A stretch of DNA of 64,000 nt from Arachis hypogaea (lineage: Eukaryota; Streptophyta; Magnoliopsida; Fabales; Fabaceae). Shown piece by piece: positions 33,462-44,217 of this stretch. The notes beneath the pieces were generated by a model. It was not told where the DNA came from. It saw nothing but the letters and a program-made list of their open reading frames with translations, and searched no databases. The stretch's first letter is position 1; every line of letters begins with the position of its first letter. The position numbers were made by a program, and so were the translations under genes. The stretch covers positions 4,056,843 to 4,120,842 of the forward strand of contig NC_092044.1 of assembly GCF_003086295.3 (NCBI RefSeq), written 5' to 3'.

Positions 33462-33993
33462 TGTTACGGTGGGTAACTGGAGATTAATGGATTGGAAGGT
33501 GTTGATTGGCCCAATCGCTTGAAAGAGGAAGCCTTTGAGTGGGTCTGCACCTCGGGGGCCTCCGTCCGACTTGCTCGTATGAGGAGAAGGGGGTGGTACC
33601 TGCAAAGACACTCCGATGCCTAAGTTAGCAAGAGTGTGAGCAGGTCTAGAGAGTATTGGGACTTGGAGATACCTGAGGGGTGTCAGTGTATTTATAGTGG
33701 TGAACCAATAACCACCGTTGGAGTAGTGCCATCTTTTTAGTGCGTTAACCGTCCCATTATCTTAGGGAGGTTAGGATATGGCTCTTGGAAGTGGTTAGAG
33801 AGATTCTAGGGGCAGTTACTCACTTGAATAAGTGTTTATCTGCCAGCTAACTCTCGTGCCCGACTTCTTTAGAGCAAGTCGTGGATAGAAACCGACTTCA
33901 TTGGACGAAGGTCGGTATTGGGTGAGACTCAATCCGTGGGATTAGGCCTTTTGTTTGGACCTGGACTTTTACTGTTGGGCCAGGGTATGAACA
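33462..33993 (-). repeat. 3' LTR of the gypsy element
   Basis: 532 bp. Read on the plus strand it begins TGTTACGGTGGG and ends GGGTATGAACA. It has about 20 differences from the other LTR. It contains TATTTATAG (about 33689-33697). Confidence 0.92.
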
Positions 33994-34008
33994 GTGCCCC
34001 TACTCGAG
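33994..34008 (-). promoter_or_regulatory. Polypurine tract of the gypsy element
   Basis: On the minus strand, GAGTAGGGGCAC directly precedes the 3' LTR start TGTTCATACC. It would prime plus-strand DNA synthesis. Confidence 0.65.
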
Positions 34009-34249
34009 CCCAATTTTCTTTTCGAGATTTGGGTTCGAGTATTCTACTCGGGGTCATAGTCGACTTGTAGAAGGACCGACGTGATGGTCTGAAACCGACG
34101 TGACTTTTCGTAGCCTTTTGGTTCTAACGGTTACGTCTAATCAAGCGTCGTGTCCGTTAGGGATGTGCGTAGGGATTGATGATCTTGGTAACGGTGCATT
34201 CTTATTAATGACTGCCCCGCTTTTACCATTGTGCCCCTAACGTACTTAT

Positions 34250-34258
34250 AAATACTTT
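34250..34258 (+). promoter_or_regulatory. TATA box of the antisense gene
   Basis: TTATAAATAC lies on the plus strand about 300 bp before the ATG at 34549, with a pyrimidine-rich stretch (CCCTCTCTCTCATTG) 10-25 bp downstream as a likely start site. Confidence 0.45.
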
Positions 34259-34548
34259 CCCTCTCTCTCATTGTTTCGTTTCTGCGATTTTTCAAATCTC
34301 CTCTTCATTGGTTCGTGCTGCACTCTTGTGTTCCGAAGTTTTTTTACTTCTTCCAACCTTTATTTTCAGATAAAGGTTAGCTTTTTCTTCTTCTGTAACA
34401 TGCCTTATATTTGCATGCTTTTATTTTGTAGATAGATAGGTTGGTTTGTATACTTTAGTTCCGTATTCCCTCCCTTTAGAGACCGTGTTTTTTATTTTCC
34501 TTTTCTTTTCCCTTGTAGGTTTTTTGTCACCCTTTTTAAGAAAAGAAA

Positions 34549-36422
34549 TGGCTTCCGTAGATGTTCTTTCTCAGTGGGTTGATGTCACGGTCCTAGGGGA
34601 AGAACCCTTGGTCGATACTGAGTTTATCACCCACCTTCGTACTCGCCACAGAATTTGTACTTCTAAGGAGGACGAGCCGAAGTATAAGTTGGTGGTCCCG
34701 GGTCCAGAAGACCGAATTTGTTTTGGGAGGGGCGACGAGGCGGCCCTTCATTTTTTCTTTATGTATGAATGTATGATCACTCGTTTGGGTGTTTTTCTTC
34801 CTTTTTCGAATTTTGAGATGTCTGTTTTGCACCACTGTCGAGTTGCCCCTACCCAGCTTCACCCCAACTCTTGGGGTTTTCTGAAAATTTATCAATTTAT
34901 TAGCCAGGCTTTGGAGTTCCCGACCTCTTTGAGGATTTTTTTTCTATCTTTTCCATATGACCAAACCCTTTAGTGGGCTAAAGAATAAGCAACAGTGGGT
35001 GTCTTTCCGAGTCATACAAGGTCGGAGAGTTTTCACCTTTTTTGATGAGTCCTTCCATGACGTCAAAAATTATTTTTTCAAAGTGCAAGCTGTAGAGGGT
35101 CACCACCCCTTTTTTCTGGATGATAATTCTTCTCCCCGCTTTCCTTTATACTGGCTGGAGGCCTCCCCCTGCGAGAAATATGGTCTGGACGACCTGGATG
35201 AGATAGAAGCAGCCATTGTGGGGTTCCTCCAAGAAGCGTGGGGGAGGGCCCCATATTTGGACACTAAAAAGTTTCTCCAGGGGTCTCCGACCTTTGTCCA
35301 GGCACAGCTAGGTAGCTCTCATTTGTTTGTTAGATTTCCGACTTGTATGATTAACTTTTCCGACTTTGTCTTAATCTATTATTTATTGTTTTTTCAGAGA
35401 TGGCGAAGACAAATGCTCAGGAGTCTTATCAGAGAGTCCAGGAGGCCAGAGCAAGCTCCCGCGCCAGGACTGGTGGCGTCAGGGCGGTTATCTCTCCTCC
35501 TCCTCCTCCTCGGAACGTTGGGACTCCTTCCCAGCCCATTGTGATTTCTTCTTCGGTTTCCTCTCAGCCGCCCTCCTCCGTCCGACCTTCTCCTGAGCCA
35601 GAGAAGAAGAAGCGCAAGACCTTAGAGTCTGGCTCTTCCGAGGTTAAGGCGGATGCTCTTGCATTCGTCCGAAAGAACATCTACCCCCATGTTTGCATAA
35701 GCATGGATGATGTTTCTATTCGGAGCCACCTTACCACTCTGGTTGAGGAGAGTCTCAAGGCGGCGGGGGTTTGCGGCAAACTCTTAGATATTTTTGAGAA
35801 GGTTCTCCTCAGCTCTTTGGGAATGACCTCGAAGGTCGAAGAGCTGGAAGGGAGGCTTCTTATGTTTCAAGAGCATGAGAGGGAGTTGAAGGGGGAAGTC
35901 GCCAAGTTGAAGGAGGAGAGAGATAACCTCCGGGAAAAGGAGAGGAAGTTGCAAGCCCGATGCAACATGGAGATGGACTTGAGGAAAACAGCACAGGCCA
36001 GCTATCAAAGTTTATTTGAAGATCTTGTGTCTGTGAAGAATGATCTGCTGAATTCTCGGAAGGCCTATACCGAGTTGGAGGACTCTATTGCTGATGGGGC
36101 CGAGGAGGCTTGGAGGATTTTTAAGGAGCAAGTCGGAGTCATTGCTCCTGACTTGGATATTTCTCCTTTGGATCCTGACAAAGTTGTTATTGATGGTGCC
36201 ATTGTGGATCCTCCTGCCCCCGTGATCGTTTCCGAGTCAGAACTGAAGACTCGGGGACAAAGGATCATCGAGTCCCCTCCTCGCCCTAAGGACGCTCCGA
36301 GCTCTTCTATCGTTCCTCCGACTTCCTCTTCATCTCCTATGGATGCCTCTCTTCCCGGTCCTGGTGGCGCTCTTCCTGACTCTGGTGGTGGTGATCCGTC
36401 TACTCCTCTTCCAAAAAAGTAA
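34549..36422 (+). pseudogene. Antisense gene of gypsy element (PF04195-like)
   Basis: Open frames on the strand opposite to gag-pol. The first part (ATG 34549, AAGAAATGG context) resembles the 'putative gypsy type transposon' domain (TEFITHLRTRHRI, FFFMYECMITRLGVFLPFSNFE, HPNSWGFLKIYQF). It passes into the frame at 34957-35311 only through a 1-base shift in a T run near 34936-34943. An intron, 35312-35397 (GTAGCT...TTTCAG), then joins 35311 to 35398 in frame. The last exon, to 36422, gives a P/S-rich linker, a coiled coil (about 35830-36110, FQEHERELKGEVAKLKEERD) and a P/S/D-rich tail ending PLPKK. Its role is unknown. The single shift makes this copy a probable pseudogene. Confidence 0.7.
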
Positions 36423-37228
36423 TTTTTGTTGGCTATTTGGGGCCCGGCCTGTGGGTCCCTTTTAAACTCTTTATTGGTGGTGATGTTTTGAACAATTTTT
36501 TGGCTTTTTAAGGCCGTAAACAAAACACTTTATAATACCCTTTTTAATAAGGGTTTAAGTTTAAAAAATAAATACCATTTTTTGGATAAGGGTTTAAGTT
36601 ACCTTTGCGTGCATGCCTTTTTGCTTTTGATGTTTTTAGGAAGTTTTTTCGATCTTTTCCTGAAAACCTTTTGTTCGACTTGTCTGTTCTTCTGTACTTT
36701 TTTGCTTTAAGAACCTAGGACAGTCTTTTCAATAGTTTTTCGATCTCCTTTTCGCTTATTCCTCTATACTCAATTCTATGATTTTGTTGAGTTTTTATAA
36801 CTTAGGTTATTTTTGTGATGCGTTTTTCTTCTACTCGGTTTTTCATTCCGACTTATGAGTCGGAGTGTTTCCGAGTTTCGTACGATCAACTTCCATAACC
36901 TCTTTACACCAACTTGTACCTCGTCGTTTTATCCTGACGACCATCTAGGTCGGTTCATGGGATTTTCACGTTTTGTCGAGCTTAAGTCGGCGCGTTTCGT
37001 AGAAAGAAAGAGAAAACAAAAAAGGAATTTAAGAGATATTTGTAAGATGAAAAAGATCTTTATTAATTAGGGAGGTACTTTATTGCTACTAAGGGTTTTT
37101 GACAGTCTATTTCCCCTTAGCCCCTACTATGATGCCTCGTTAAAAACCCTTCTCCAGAAAAAACCCTTTTATTTTGGGAAAAAATCACGAAGTTGGGAAA
37201 AGAGTACATCAGGGAGTAGAGTTCGCTC
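36423..37228. other. Gypsy internal spacer
   Basis: Non-coding stretch between the convergent ends of the antisense gene and integrase. It includes AAAAAATAAATACC (about 36563-36576), which may act as a poly(A) signal for the antisense gene. ORF 36855-37070 is not supported. Confidence 0.5.
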
Positions 37229-39102
37229 TTAACTGTAGTACCTTTTCATGTTACAAATATGCCACGACCTCGGTAACTCGGTGTCGTTCAGGTCGGTCAC
37301 TTTATAATAACCTTTTCCTAAGACCTCATTGACTTTGTATGGTCCCTTCCAATTAGCAGCGAGTTTTCCTTCCCTTGACTTGTTGACTCCAATGTCATTT
37401 CTGATCAAGACCAAGTCATTCGGGGTAAACGTTCTTCGAATGACTTTTTTGTTGTACCTTGTAGTCATCCTTTGTTTCAACGCTGCTTCTCTTATCTGGG
37501 CTTCTTCTCGGACTTCGGGGAGCAAGTCGAGCTCCTCTTTGTGCCCCGTATGTTCCCGATCTCGTCATGGAGAATTACCCTTGGGCTTTGTTCATTGATT
37601 TCTATTGGTATCATTGCTTCTACGCCATAGACTAGTCAGAAGGGCGTTTCTCCAGTGGCGGATTGGGGCGTTGTCCTGTAAGCCCATAGCACTTGTGGGA
37701 GCTCTTCAGCCCAGGCTCCTTTTGCCTCTTGTAATCTTTTCTTTAGCCCTGCCAGTATGACTTTGTTGGCTGCCTCGGCTTGCCCATTGGCTTGCGGGTG
37801 CTCCACCGAGGTGAACTGGTATTTTATTTTCATACTGGCTACTAGGCTTCTGAAGGTAGAATCAGTGAATTGGGTTCCATTGTCTATAGTAATGGAATAA
37901 GGTATCCCATATCTTGTGATGATATTTTTGTAGAGGAACCTCCGACTTCTTTGAGCAGTGATGGTGGCCAATGGTTCTGCTTCTATCCACTTTGTGAAGT
38001 AATCTATTCCCACGATCAGGTATTTGACTTGTTCTGGCGCTTGGGGAAAAGGACCTAACAAATTCATTCCCCATTTTGCAAAGGGCCATGGAGAAGTGAT
38101 ACTGATGAGCTCCTCTGGGGGAGACACGTGAAAATTTGCATGCATCTGACATGGTTGGCACTTTTTCACAAATTCTGTGGCATCTTTCTGCAAGGTCGGC
38201 CAATAAAATCCAGCTCGGATCACTTTCCTGGCTAGTGACCTTGCTCCGAGATGATTTCCGCAGATCCCACTGTGGACTTCTTCTAACACCTCGGTGGTCC
38301 TTGAGGTCGGCACGCATTTTAACAATGGTGTTGATATCCCCCTTCTGTAGAGAATATTTCTCACCAAAGTGTAATGTTGTGCTTCCCTCCGGATTTTCCT
38401 GGCCTCTTTTTCCTCTTTTGGAAGGATTTCAAATTTTATGTATTCGACCAAGGGGTTCATCCATCCGAGGTTTAAACCGACTACCTCAAGGACTTCTTGT
38501 TTGTCTTCTATTTTCACCACTGAGGGTTCCTGGAGGGTTTCTTGGATCAGGCTTCTGTTATTCCCTCCTGGCTTGGTACTTGCTAACTTGAATAGGGCGT
38601 CCGCTCTGCTGTTTAGATTCCGAGTTATGTGTTTAACCTCGGTTTCTGCAAAGCGCCCAAGGTGCTCCAGAGTTTTCTCCAAGTACCTCTTCATATTTGG
38701 GTCCTTTGCCTGATACTCTCCACTTATTTGGGAGGTCACCACTTGTGAGTTGCTGTATATCATCACCTTTGTAGCACCGACTTCTTCTGCCAGCTTCAAT
38801 CCAGCAATCAAGGCTTCATACTCTGTCTGATTGTTTGAAGCTGGGAATTCAAATTTTAGGAAAACCTCTATCTGGGTTCCTCTTTCATCTACCAGTATTA
38901 TGCCTGCACCGCTTCCTGTTTTGTTGGAGGATCCATCTACATAGAGTTCCCATGTAGTTGGTTTTTCCTCCTGATCCCCTGCGTATTTTGCAACGAAGTC
39001 GGCGAGGCATTGGGCTTTAATCACCGTCCGAGTTTCATATCTTAAGTCGAACTCGGAGAGCTCTATTGCCCATTGAACCATTCTCCCTGCAACATCCGTC
39101 TT
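37229..39102 (-). pseudogene. Gypsy RNase H and integrase pseudogene
   Basis: The ORF 37636-39081 reads from the end of RNase H 1 through an archaeal-like RNase H (WELYVDGSSNKTGSGAGIIL) to integrase: HSGICGNHLG with CQPCQ (zinc binding), then the catalytic core. The first catalytic Asp, normally in WGMDLLGPF, is Asn (codon 38062-38064). Asp in TIDNGTQF and Glu in NGQAEAAN remain. A TGA at about 37633 and a frameshift separate the C-terminal part 37229-37525 (MLPEVREEAQIREAALKQRM to WHICNMKRYYS). A TAG near 39100 separates it from RT. Integrase would be inactive on three counts. Confidence 0.85.
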
Positions 39103-40173
39103 CTAGAGGATTTGCTTCATGGGTTGGTTCGTACGGACTCTTATTGTGTGAGCTTGAAAGTAAGGCCGTAGCCTTCGTGAGGCTATTATTAGGGAGTAGG
39201 CAAACTTCTCTAGTTTGTGGTACCTTAGCTCAGGGCCTTGTAGAACTTTACTGATGAAATATACTGGATGTTGGCCGACCTCGTCTTCTCTTATCAGGGC
39301 TGATGAGACAACCTTGTCTGCTACAGATAAGTATAGGACGAGGTCTTGTCCAGCTATGGGTCGGGTCAGAATAGGAGGTTGGCTTAAGAATTTTTTGAAC
39401 TCCTGGAACGCCTCCTCGCATTCAGGGGTCCATTCAAACTGACATCCCTTTCTCAATAAGGAAAACAGTGGAAGGGATTTTAGTGCTGATCCTGCCAAAA
39501 ATTTGGAGAGGGCTGCAAGTCGGCCATTCAGCTGTTGGACCTCTCTCAAACAAGTCGGGCTTTTCATCTCCAGGATGGCTCTACACTTATCGGGATTGGC
39601 TTCGATCCCTCTTTGTGTTAGCATAAATCCTAGAAATTTCCCCGCCTCCACCGCGAAGGCGCACTTTGCGGGATTTAGTCTCATCTCGTGCAGCCTTATG
39701 GTGTCAAAGACTTGTGAGAGGTCTAACAAGAGGTCGACTTCTTTCTTGGTCTTTACCAGCATGTCGTCGACGTATACTTCCATTAGGCTCCCAAGGTGAG
39801 AGGCAAACACCTTATTCATCAACCTCTGGTATGTGGCCCCTGCATTTTTCAATCCAAATGGCATGACCACGTAGCAGAAATTAGCTCTGGGTGTGATGAA
39901 TGATGTCTTCTCCTGGTCTGGCTCGTACATCGGGATTTGGTTATATTCCGAGTAGGCATCCATGAACGACAAGTATTGATACCCCAAGCTGGAGTCTACT
40001 AGAGTATCGATGCTTGGCAGTGGATAAGGGTCCTTGGGACATGCATTATTTAGGTCGGTATAGTCCACACACATTCTCCATTTGCCATTTTGTTTTTTGA
40101 CTAGCACTACATTGGCTAGCCATGTTGGGTACTTGACTTCTCTGATGAAGCTGGCTTCCAGGAGCGCCTGTAC
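39103..40173 (-). pseudogene. Gypsy reverse transcriptase
   Basis: The ORF 39103-40107 and its upstream codons hold a complete RT: YPTWLANVVLVKKQNGKWRM, DYTDLNNACPKDPYPLP, MPFGLKNAGATYQRLMN, the catalytic YVDDML (about 39762-39776), then RNase H 1 (ILTRPIAGQDLVLYLSV, LRPYFQAHTIRV). It is fenced by a TAA near 40171, where the family has a sense codon after VVEE, and by a TAG near 39100. Confidence 0.88.
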
Positions 40174-41142
40174 TTACTCCTCTACTACTAGGGCTCGTTC
40201 TGGGCCGAGCTTGCGTCTTCTTTGTTGTACAGGTCGGGATCCCAGGTAGACCGAAAGCTTATGGGACATGAGCTCGGGGTCTATCCCGGGCATGTCGGAG
40301 GCCTTCCAGGCAAAGAGATCGGAGTTATCTCTTAGGAGCTTAGTCAACCCTTGTTTTAGGGTCTCCCCTAGGTTGGCTCCTATGTGAGTATTTTTTCCTT
40401 CCTCTTCGCCGACCTGTATCTCCTCGGTTTTTCCTCCCGGTTGTGGTCGCAGCTCTTCTCTAGCCCTTGTACAGCCGAGCTCTATTGTGTGAACCTCTCT
40501 GCCTTTTCCTCTCAGGTTTAGGCTTTCATTGTAGCATTTCCTTGCCAACTTTTGGTCTCCCTTTACCGTTGCTATCCCCGCTGAAGTTGGGAATTTCATG
40601 CAAAGGTGGGGAGTGGATACCACTGCTCCGAGTCGATTAAGGGTAGCTCTGCCGATTAAAGCGTTATATGCTGACCCCGCGTCGATGACTATGAAGTCTA
40701 TACTCAGAGTCTTTGATTTTTTCCCTTTTCCAAAAGTGGTGTGGAGGGGCAAAAATCCTAGTGGTTTTATTGGCGTGTCACCTAATCCATACAAGGTGTC
40801 GGGGTAGGCTCTTAATTCTTTCTCATCCAACCCTAGTTTGTCAAAAGCGGGCTTAAAAAGGATGTTCGCTGAGCTTCCTTGGTCTACTAGGGTTCTATGG
40901 AGATGGGCGTTTGCTAGGATCATAGTTATTACCACTGGATCATCGTGTCCAGGGATTATTCCTTGCCCATCCTCTTTTGTGAATGAAATGGTAGGGAGGT
41001 CGGATGATTCTCCTTCGACTTGGTAGACTCTCTTAAGATGTCTTTTGTGAGAAGATTTGGTGAGTCCCCCTCCCGCAAACCCCCCTGAGATCATATGGAT
41101 ATGTCTCTCTGGAGTCTGTGGTGGTGGGTCTCTTCTATCCAT
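40174..41142 (-). pseudogene. Gypsy protease region of pol
   Basis: A 322-codon frame. An aspartic protease motif, LVDQGSSANILF, lies near 40860-40900, followed by GLGDTPIKPLGFL and FIVIDAGSAYNALIGRATLN. The C-terminal part (SDLFAWKASDMPGIDPELMSHKL) leads into RT. Protease cleaves the polyprotein. In other copies the frame should be continuous with gag and RT; here a TGA (about 41162) and a TAA (about 40171) bound it. Confidence 0.85.
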
Positions 41143-41160
41143 ATCATCTCGCTTTCTCTT

Positions 41161-42448
41161 TCAATGACCGTCCGACCTTTCTATGAGATACTTGTCAAGC
41201 CGACCTTCTCTAGCCAGCTTTTCTATCACATTTTTAAGGTCGTAGCAGTCGTTTGTGGAGTGACCATATATTTTATGATACTCACAGTAGTCGCTGCGGC
41301 TCCCCCCTTTTTTATTTTTAATGGGTCTAGGGGGCGGTAGCCTTTCAGTATTACAAATCTCTCTGTATACATCCACTATAGAGACTTTCAGAGGAGTATG
41401 AGAGTGGTATTTTCTTGGCCTCTCGAGACCGAGTTCTTCCTTTTTCTTGGTTTCCCTCTCCCTCTCTTTTGTTGAGGGAGGGTGCCCAGGTCGCCAACTC
41501 AGGTCTCTTAACTTAGCATTCTCCTCCATATTGATGTACTTTTCAGCTCTTTCCTGTACATCACTTAGAGAGACGGGGTGTCTTTTAGATATGGACTGTG
41601 AGAAGGGGCCTTCTCTAAGTCCATTGACTAACCCCATTATGACTGCCTCTGTGGGCAGGTCTTGAATCTCTAAACATGCTTTGTTGAATCTTTCCATATA
41701 GGCTCGTAAGGATTCTCCGACTTCCTGTTTTATTCCCAGGAGGCTTCGGTGCATGTTTCACTTTGTCTTTCTGGATAGAGAACCTCATCAGAAACTTCCG
41801 TGAGAGGTCTTCAAAACTGGTGATTGACCTCGGGGGGAGGCTGTCGAACCACTTCATCGCTGCTTGCGATAGAGTGGTCGGGAAAGCTTTGCATCGTGTA
41901 GCGTCGGAGGTATCAACTAGGTACATCCGACTTTTGAAGTTGCTTAAGTGGTGCTTCGGATCCGTGGTTCCATCGTAGAGGTCCATATCGGGGCTTTTGA
42001 AGTTCCTCGGAACTTTTGCCCTCATTATGTCCTCACTGAAAGGATCCTCCCCTCCTAGGGGCGGTTCTTCTTGCTTGTCACGGGAGTTCCGGCCTTTGAG
42101 GGAGGATTCCAACTTTAAGAGTTTTCATTCTAACTCTTTTCGTCGTTCCATCTCCTCTTTTAGGTTCTTTTCGGTCTCCTTTTGTCGCTCCCGTTCTTGT
42201 TCTAACTGTTCCAGGCGACTGTGGACTAATCCCATGAGTTCAGTTGAATGGGATGGTCTCTCTTTCTTTGATTCGCGCCCTTCTGAAGAGTTTACCTTCG
42301 GATTTTTTACTCCGGAGGTACCTTCCCTGTGTTGATCATTAGTTCCCTGGTGGAGGGTAAAGTCTGCATCATTATTACCTGTGTCCAGATTCTCTTGTTC
42401 AGAATCTGACTCCACATGACCCTCTTCGGGGGATCTGTCCGCCATCAC
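41161..42448 (-). pseudogene. Gypsy gag pseudogene
   Basis: The frame starts at 42448 with an acidic N-terminus and a Glu/Arg coiled coil (HSRLEQLEQERERQKE). A TGA at about 42122 interrupts it. The capsid part follows (DLYDGTTDPKHHLSNFKSRM, AMKWFDSLPPRSI). A frameshift near 41750-41760 leads to SLRAYMERFNKACLEI. A zinc-knuckle-like CEYHKIYGHSTNDCYDL lies near the end, and a TGA at 41161-41163 stops it before protease. Confidence 0.85.
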
Positions 42449-42464
42449 TGGTTGATCTCTCGGC

Positions 42465-42482
42465 TCCCCGGCAACGGCACCA
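42465..42482 (-). promoter_or_regulatory. Primer-binding site, tRNA-Asp
   Basis: On the minus strand, TGGTGCCGTTGCCGGGGA begins one base inside the 5' LTR. It matches the complement of plant tRNA-Asp 3' ends at 17 of 18 positions as I recall that tRNA. Confidence 0.8.
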
Positions 42483-42483
42483 A

Positions 42484-43014
42484 TGTTACGGTGGGTAACC
42501 GGAGATTAATGGATTGGATGGTGTTGATTGGCCCAATCGCTTGAAAGAGGAAGCCTTCGTGTGGGTCTGCACCTCGGGGGCCTCCGTCCGACTTGCTCAT
42601 ATGAGGAGAAGGGGATGGTACCTGCAAAGACACTCCGATGCCTAAGTTAGCAAGGGTGTGAACAGGTCTAGAAAGTATTGGGACTCGGAGATACCTGAAG
42701 GGTGTCAGTGTATTTATAGTGGTGAACCAATAACCACCGTTGGAGTAGTGCCATCTTTTTAGGGCGTTAACCGTCCCATTATCTTAGGGAGGTTATGATA
42801 TGGCTCTTGGAAGTAGTTAGAGAGATTCTAGGGGCAGTTACTCACTTGAATGAGTGTTTATCTGCCAGTTAACTCTCGTGCCCGACTTCTTTAGAGCAAG
42901 TCGTGGTTAGAACCGACTTCATTGGACGAAGGTCGGAATTGGGTGAGGCTCAATCCGTGGGATTAGGCCTTTTGTTTGGACCTGGACTTTTACTGTTGGG
43001 CCAGGGTATGAACA
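42484..43014 (-). repeat. 5' LTR of the gypsy element
   Basis: 531 bp partner of 33462-33993. On the plus strand it starts TGTTACGGTGGG and ends GGGTATGAACA. The ORF 42903-43115 runs out of it into the AAT repeat and is an artefact. Confidence 0.92.
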
Positions 43015-43034
43015 ATAATAATAATAATAATAAC

Positions 43035-43070
<36 letters not shown>
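43015..43070. repeat. (AAT)n microsatellite, right part
   Basis: The continuation of the array split by the gypsy insertion, with one AAC interruption. It begins with the ATAAT target duplicate. Confidence 0.9.
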
Positions 43071-44217
43071 TTTGGAAATGGAATATATAAAGGAATTTGT
43101 CTTCAAGTGGACTGACTAGAGATATAGCAGCTGATGACATCTCCAAGCTTACCATGTTAAAGTCCTTGTGAGTATCTATCTCATCTCATTTGGTTAATAT
43201 TCAAATAATGTATCCCAATAAGCGATTAATATGGTCATAAATCACTCAATTCCATTGCGTTATTCTTTTTCTTCAAATTTACATTGTATGCACTATGCAG
43301 CCAATATTTAAAGGTATAGTTGTCTTAAAAATTTAAACATAAATACTGCAATATAACTAGTACAAAATAATAATAAAAGAAAAGCCACCTTAACATGGGG
43401 GATAAAATATCAGATAACAACAAACGGAAACATAAAAGGAATATATATTAAATGGTTTCAGATTAACTAAATAAGAAATTTATTTGAACCTAAAAATGTA
43501 CCGTAAATACCAATATAAAAAATTATTGAAAAAGCTTTCTTGTCACAACTCACAACTTCATAAGAGATGAACCAGCAAAACATTTTATGCAGCAAAACCA
43601 AGGAATAATATCAAAATAAGAAACAAATTTATAAGTAAATCATATTTGTCATTGCATCAACTACCATTTATTTTGATACACACCAGTTCAGAATAATTTT
43701 TAGTCATTCTCTACTTACATAGATTTAAATCGAAAAGTTATAAATAATGAGAATGGAAATTAAGGACTATGCTTAATTAGATAAATAGCATTATAGGGTT
43801 GTTATACCACATGATCCTTTTCAGTTTGTGGCTTTTAGAAATTTTTAACAAGATAAATCTCAAGAACGTTGGTGATAGGTGGAAGGGTAGAGAATTCTGT
43901 CCCAAAAAATGAAAATCGATATTCACTAATTGATCCCATGGTAAACTGGTAAAGTATCATTTTAGCCTATTTATTTTTGATAAAATGATTACCCAAAAAA
44001 ATCATATATTAGCCTCCAAGTATTGTCTTAATCTAATAAGTGGCAAATTAAATTGTTTTCACCCAAGATATGGGTTTTGATGTTGTCCTGAAGATATCGT
44101 ATCTCATTACCATAGTCTTTCTCTGGGAAATTAAGATAACAAACTTCCTCCTTTTTTTTTTCTCTTTAAAACTAAAAAAGTGCTTAGCAGTGAACTCACT
44201 AATCATTGATATGCTAT
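43071..44217. other. AT-rich spacer, no gene seen
   Basis: No ORF of note on either strand and no clear repeat. The minus ORF 44048-44245 is low-complexity. Confidence 0.5.

Larger units (their letters stand above)
33462..43014 (-). mobile_element. Ty3/gypsy (Tat-like) retrotransposon, 9.55 kb
   Basis: LTRs at 33462-33993 and 42484-43014 agree at about 96 percent by eye and have TG...CA ends. The 5 bp duplication ATAAT flanks them (33457-33461 and 43015-43019). Genes run on the minus strand from gag (right) to integrase (left), so the right LTR is the 5' LTR. A tRNA-Asp-like primer site and a purine tract sit inside the LTRs as expected. A large plus-strand gene lies between integrase and the 3' LTR, an arrangement known from Tat-lineage elements. 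Stops and frameshifts in gag and pol make it non-autonomous. Confidence 0.92.

Noticed and set aside
34593..34895. Minus ORF of 100 codons inside the antisense gene
   Set aside because: Shadow of the plus-strand frame, without recognisable motifs.
42903..43115. ORF with a long poly-Asn run
   Set aside because: It reads LTR sequence into the AAT microsatellite; no gene.
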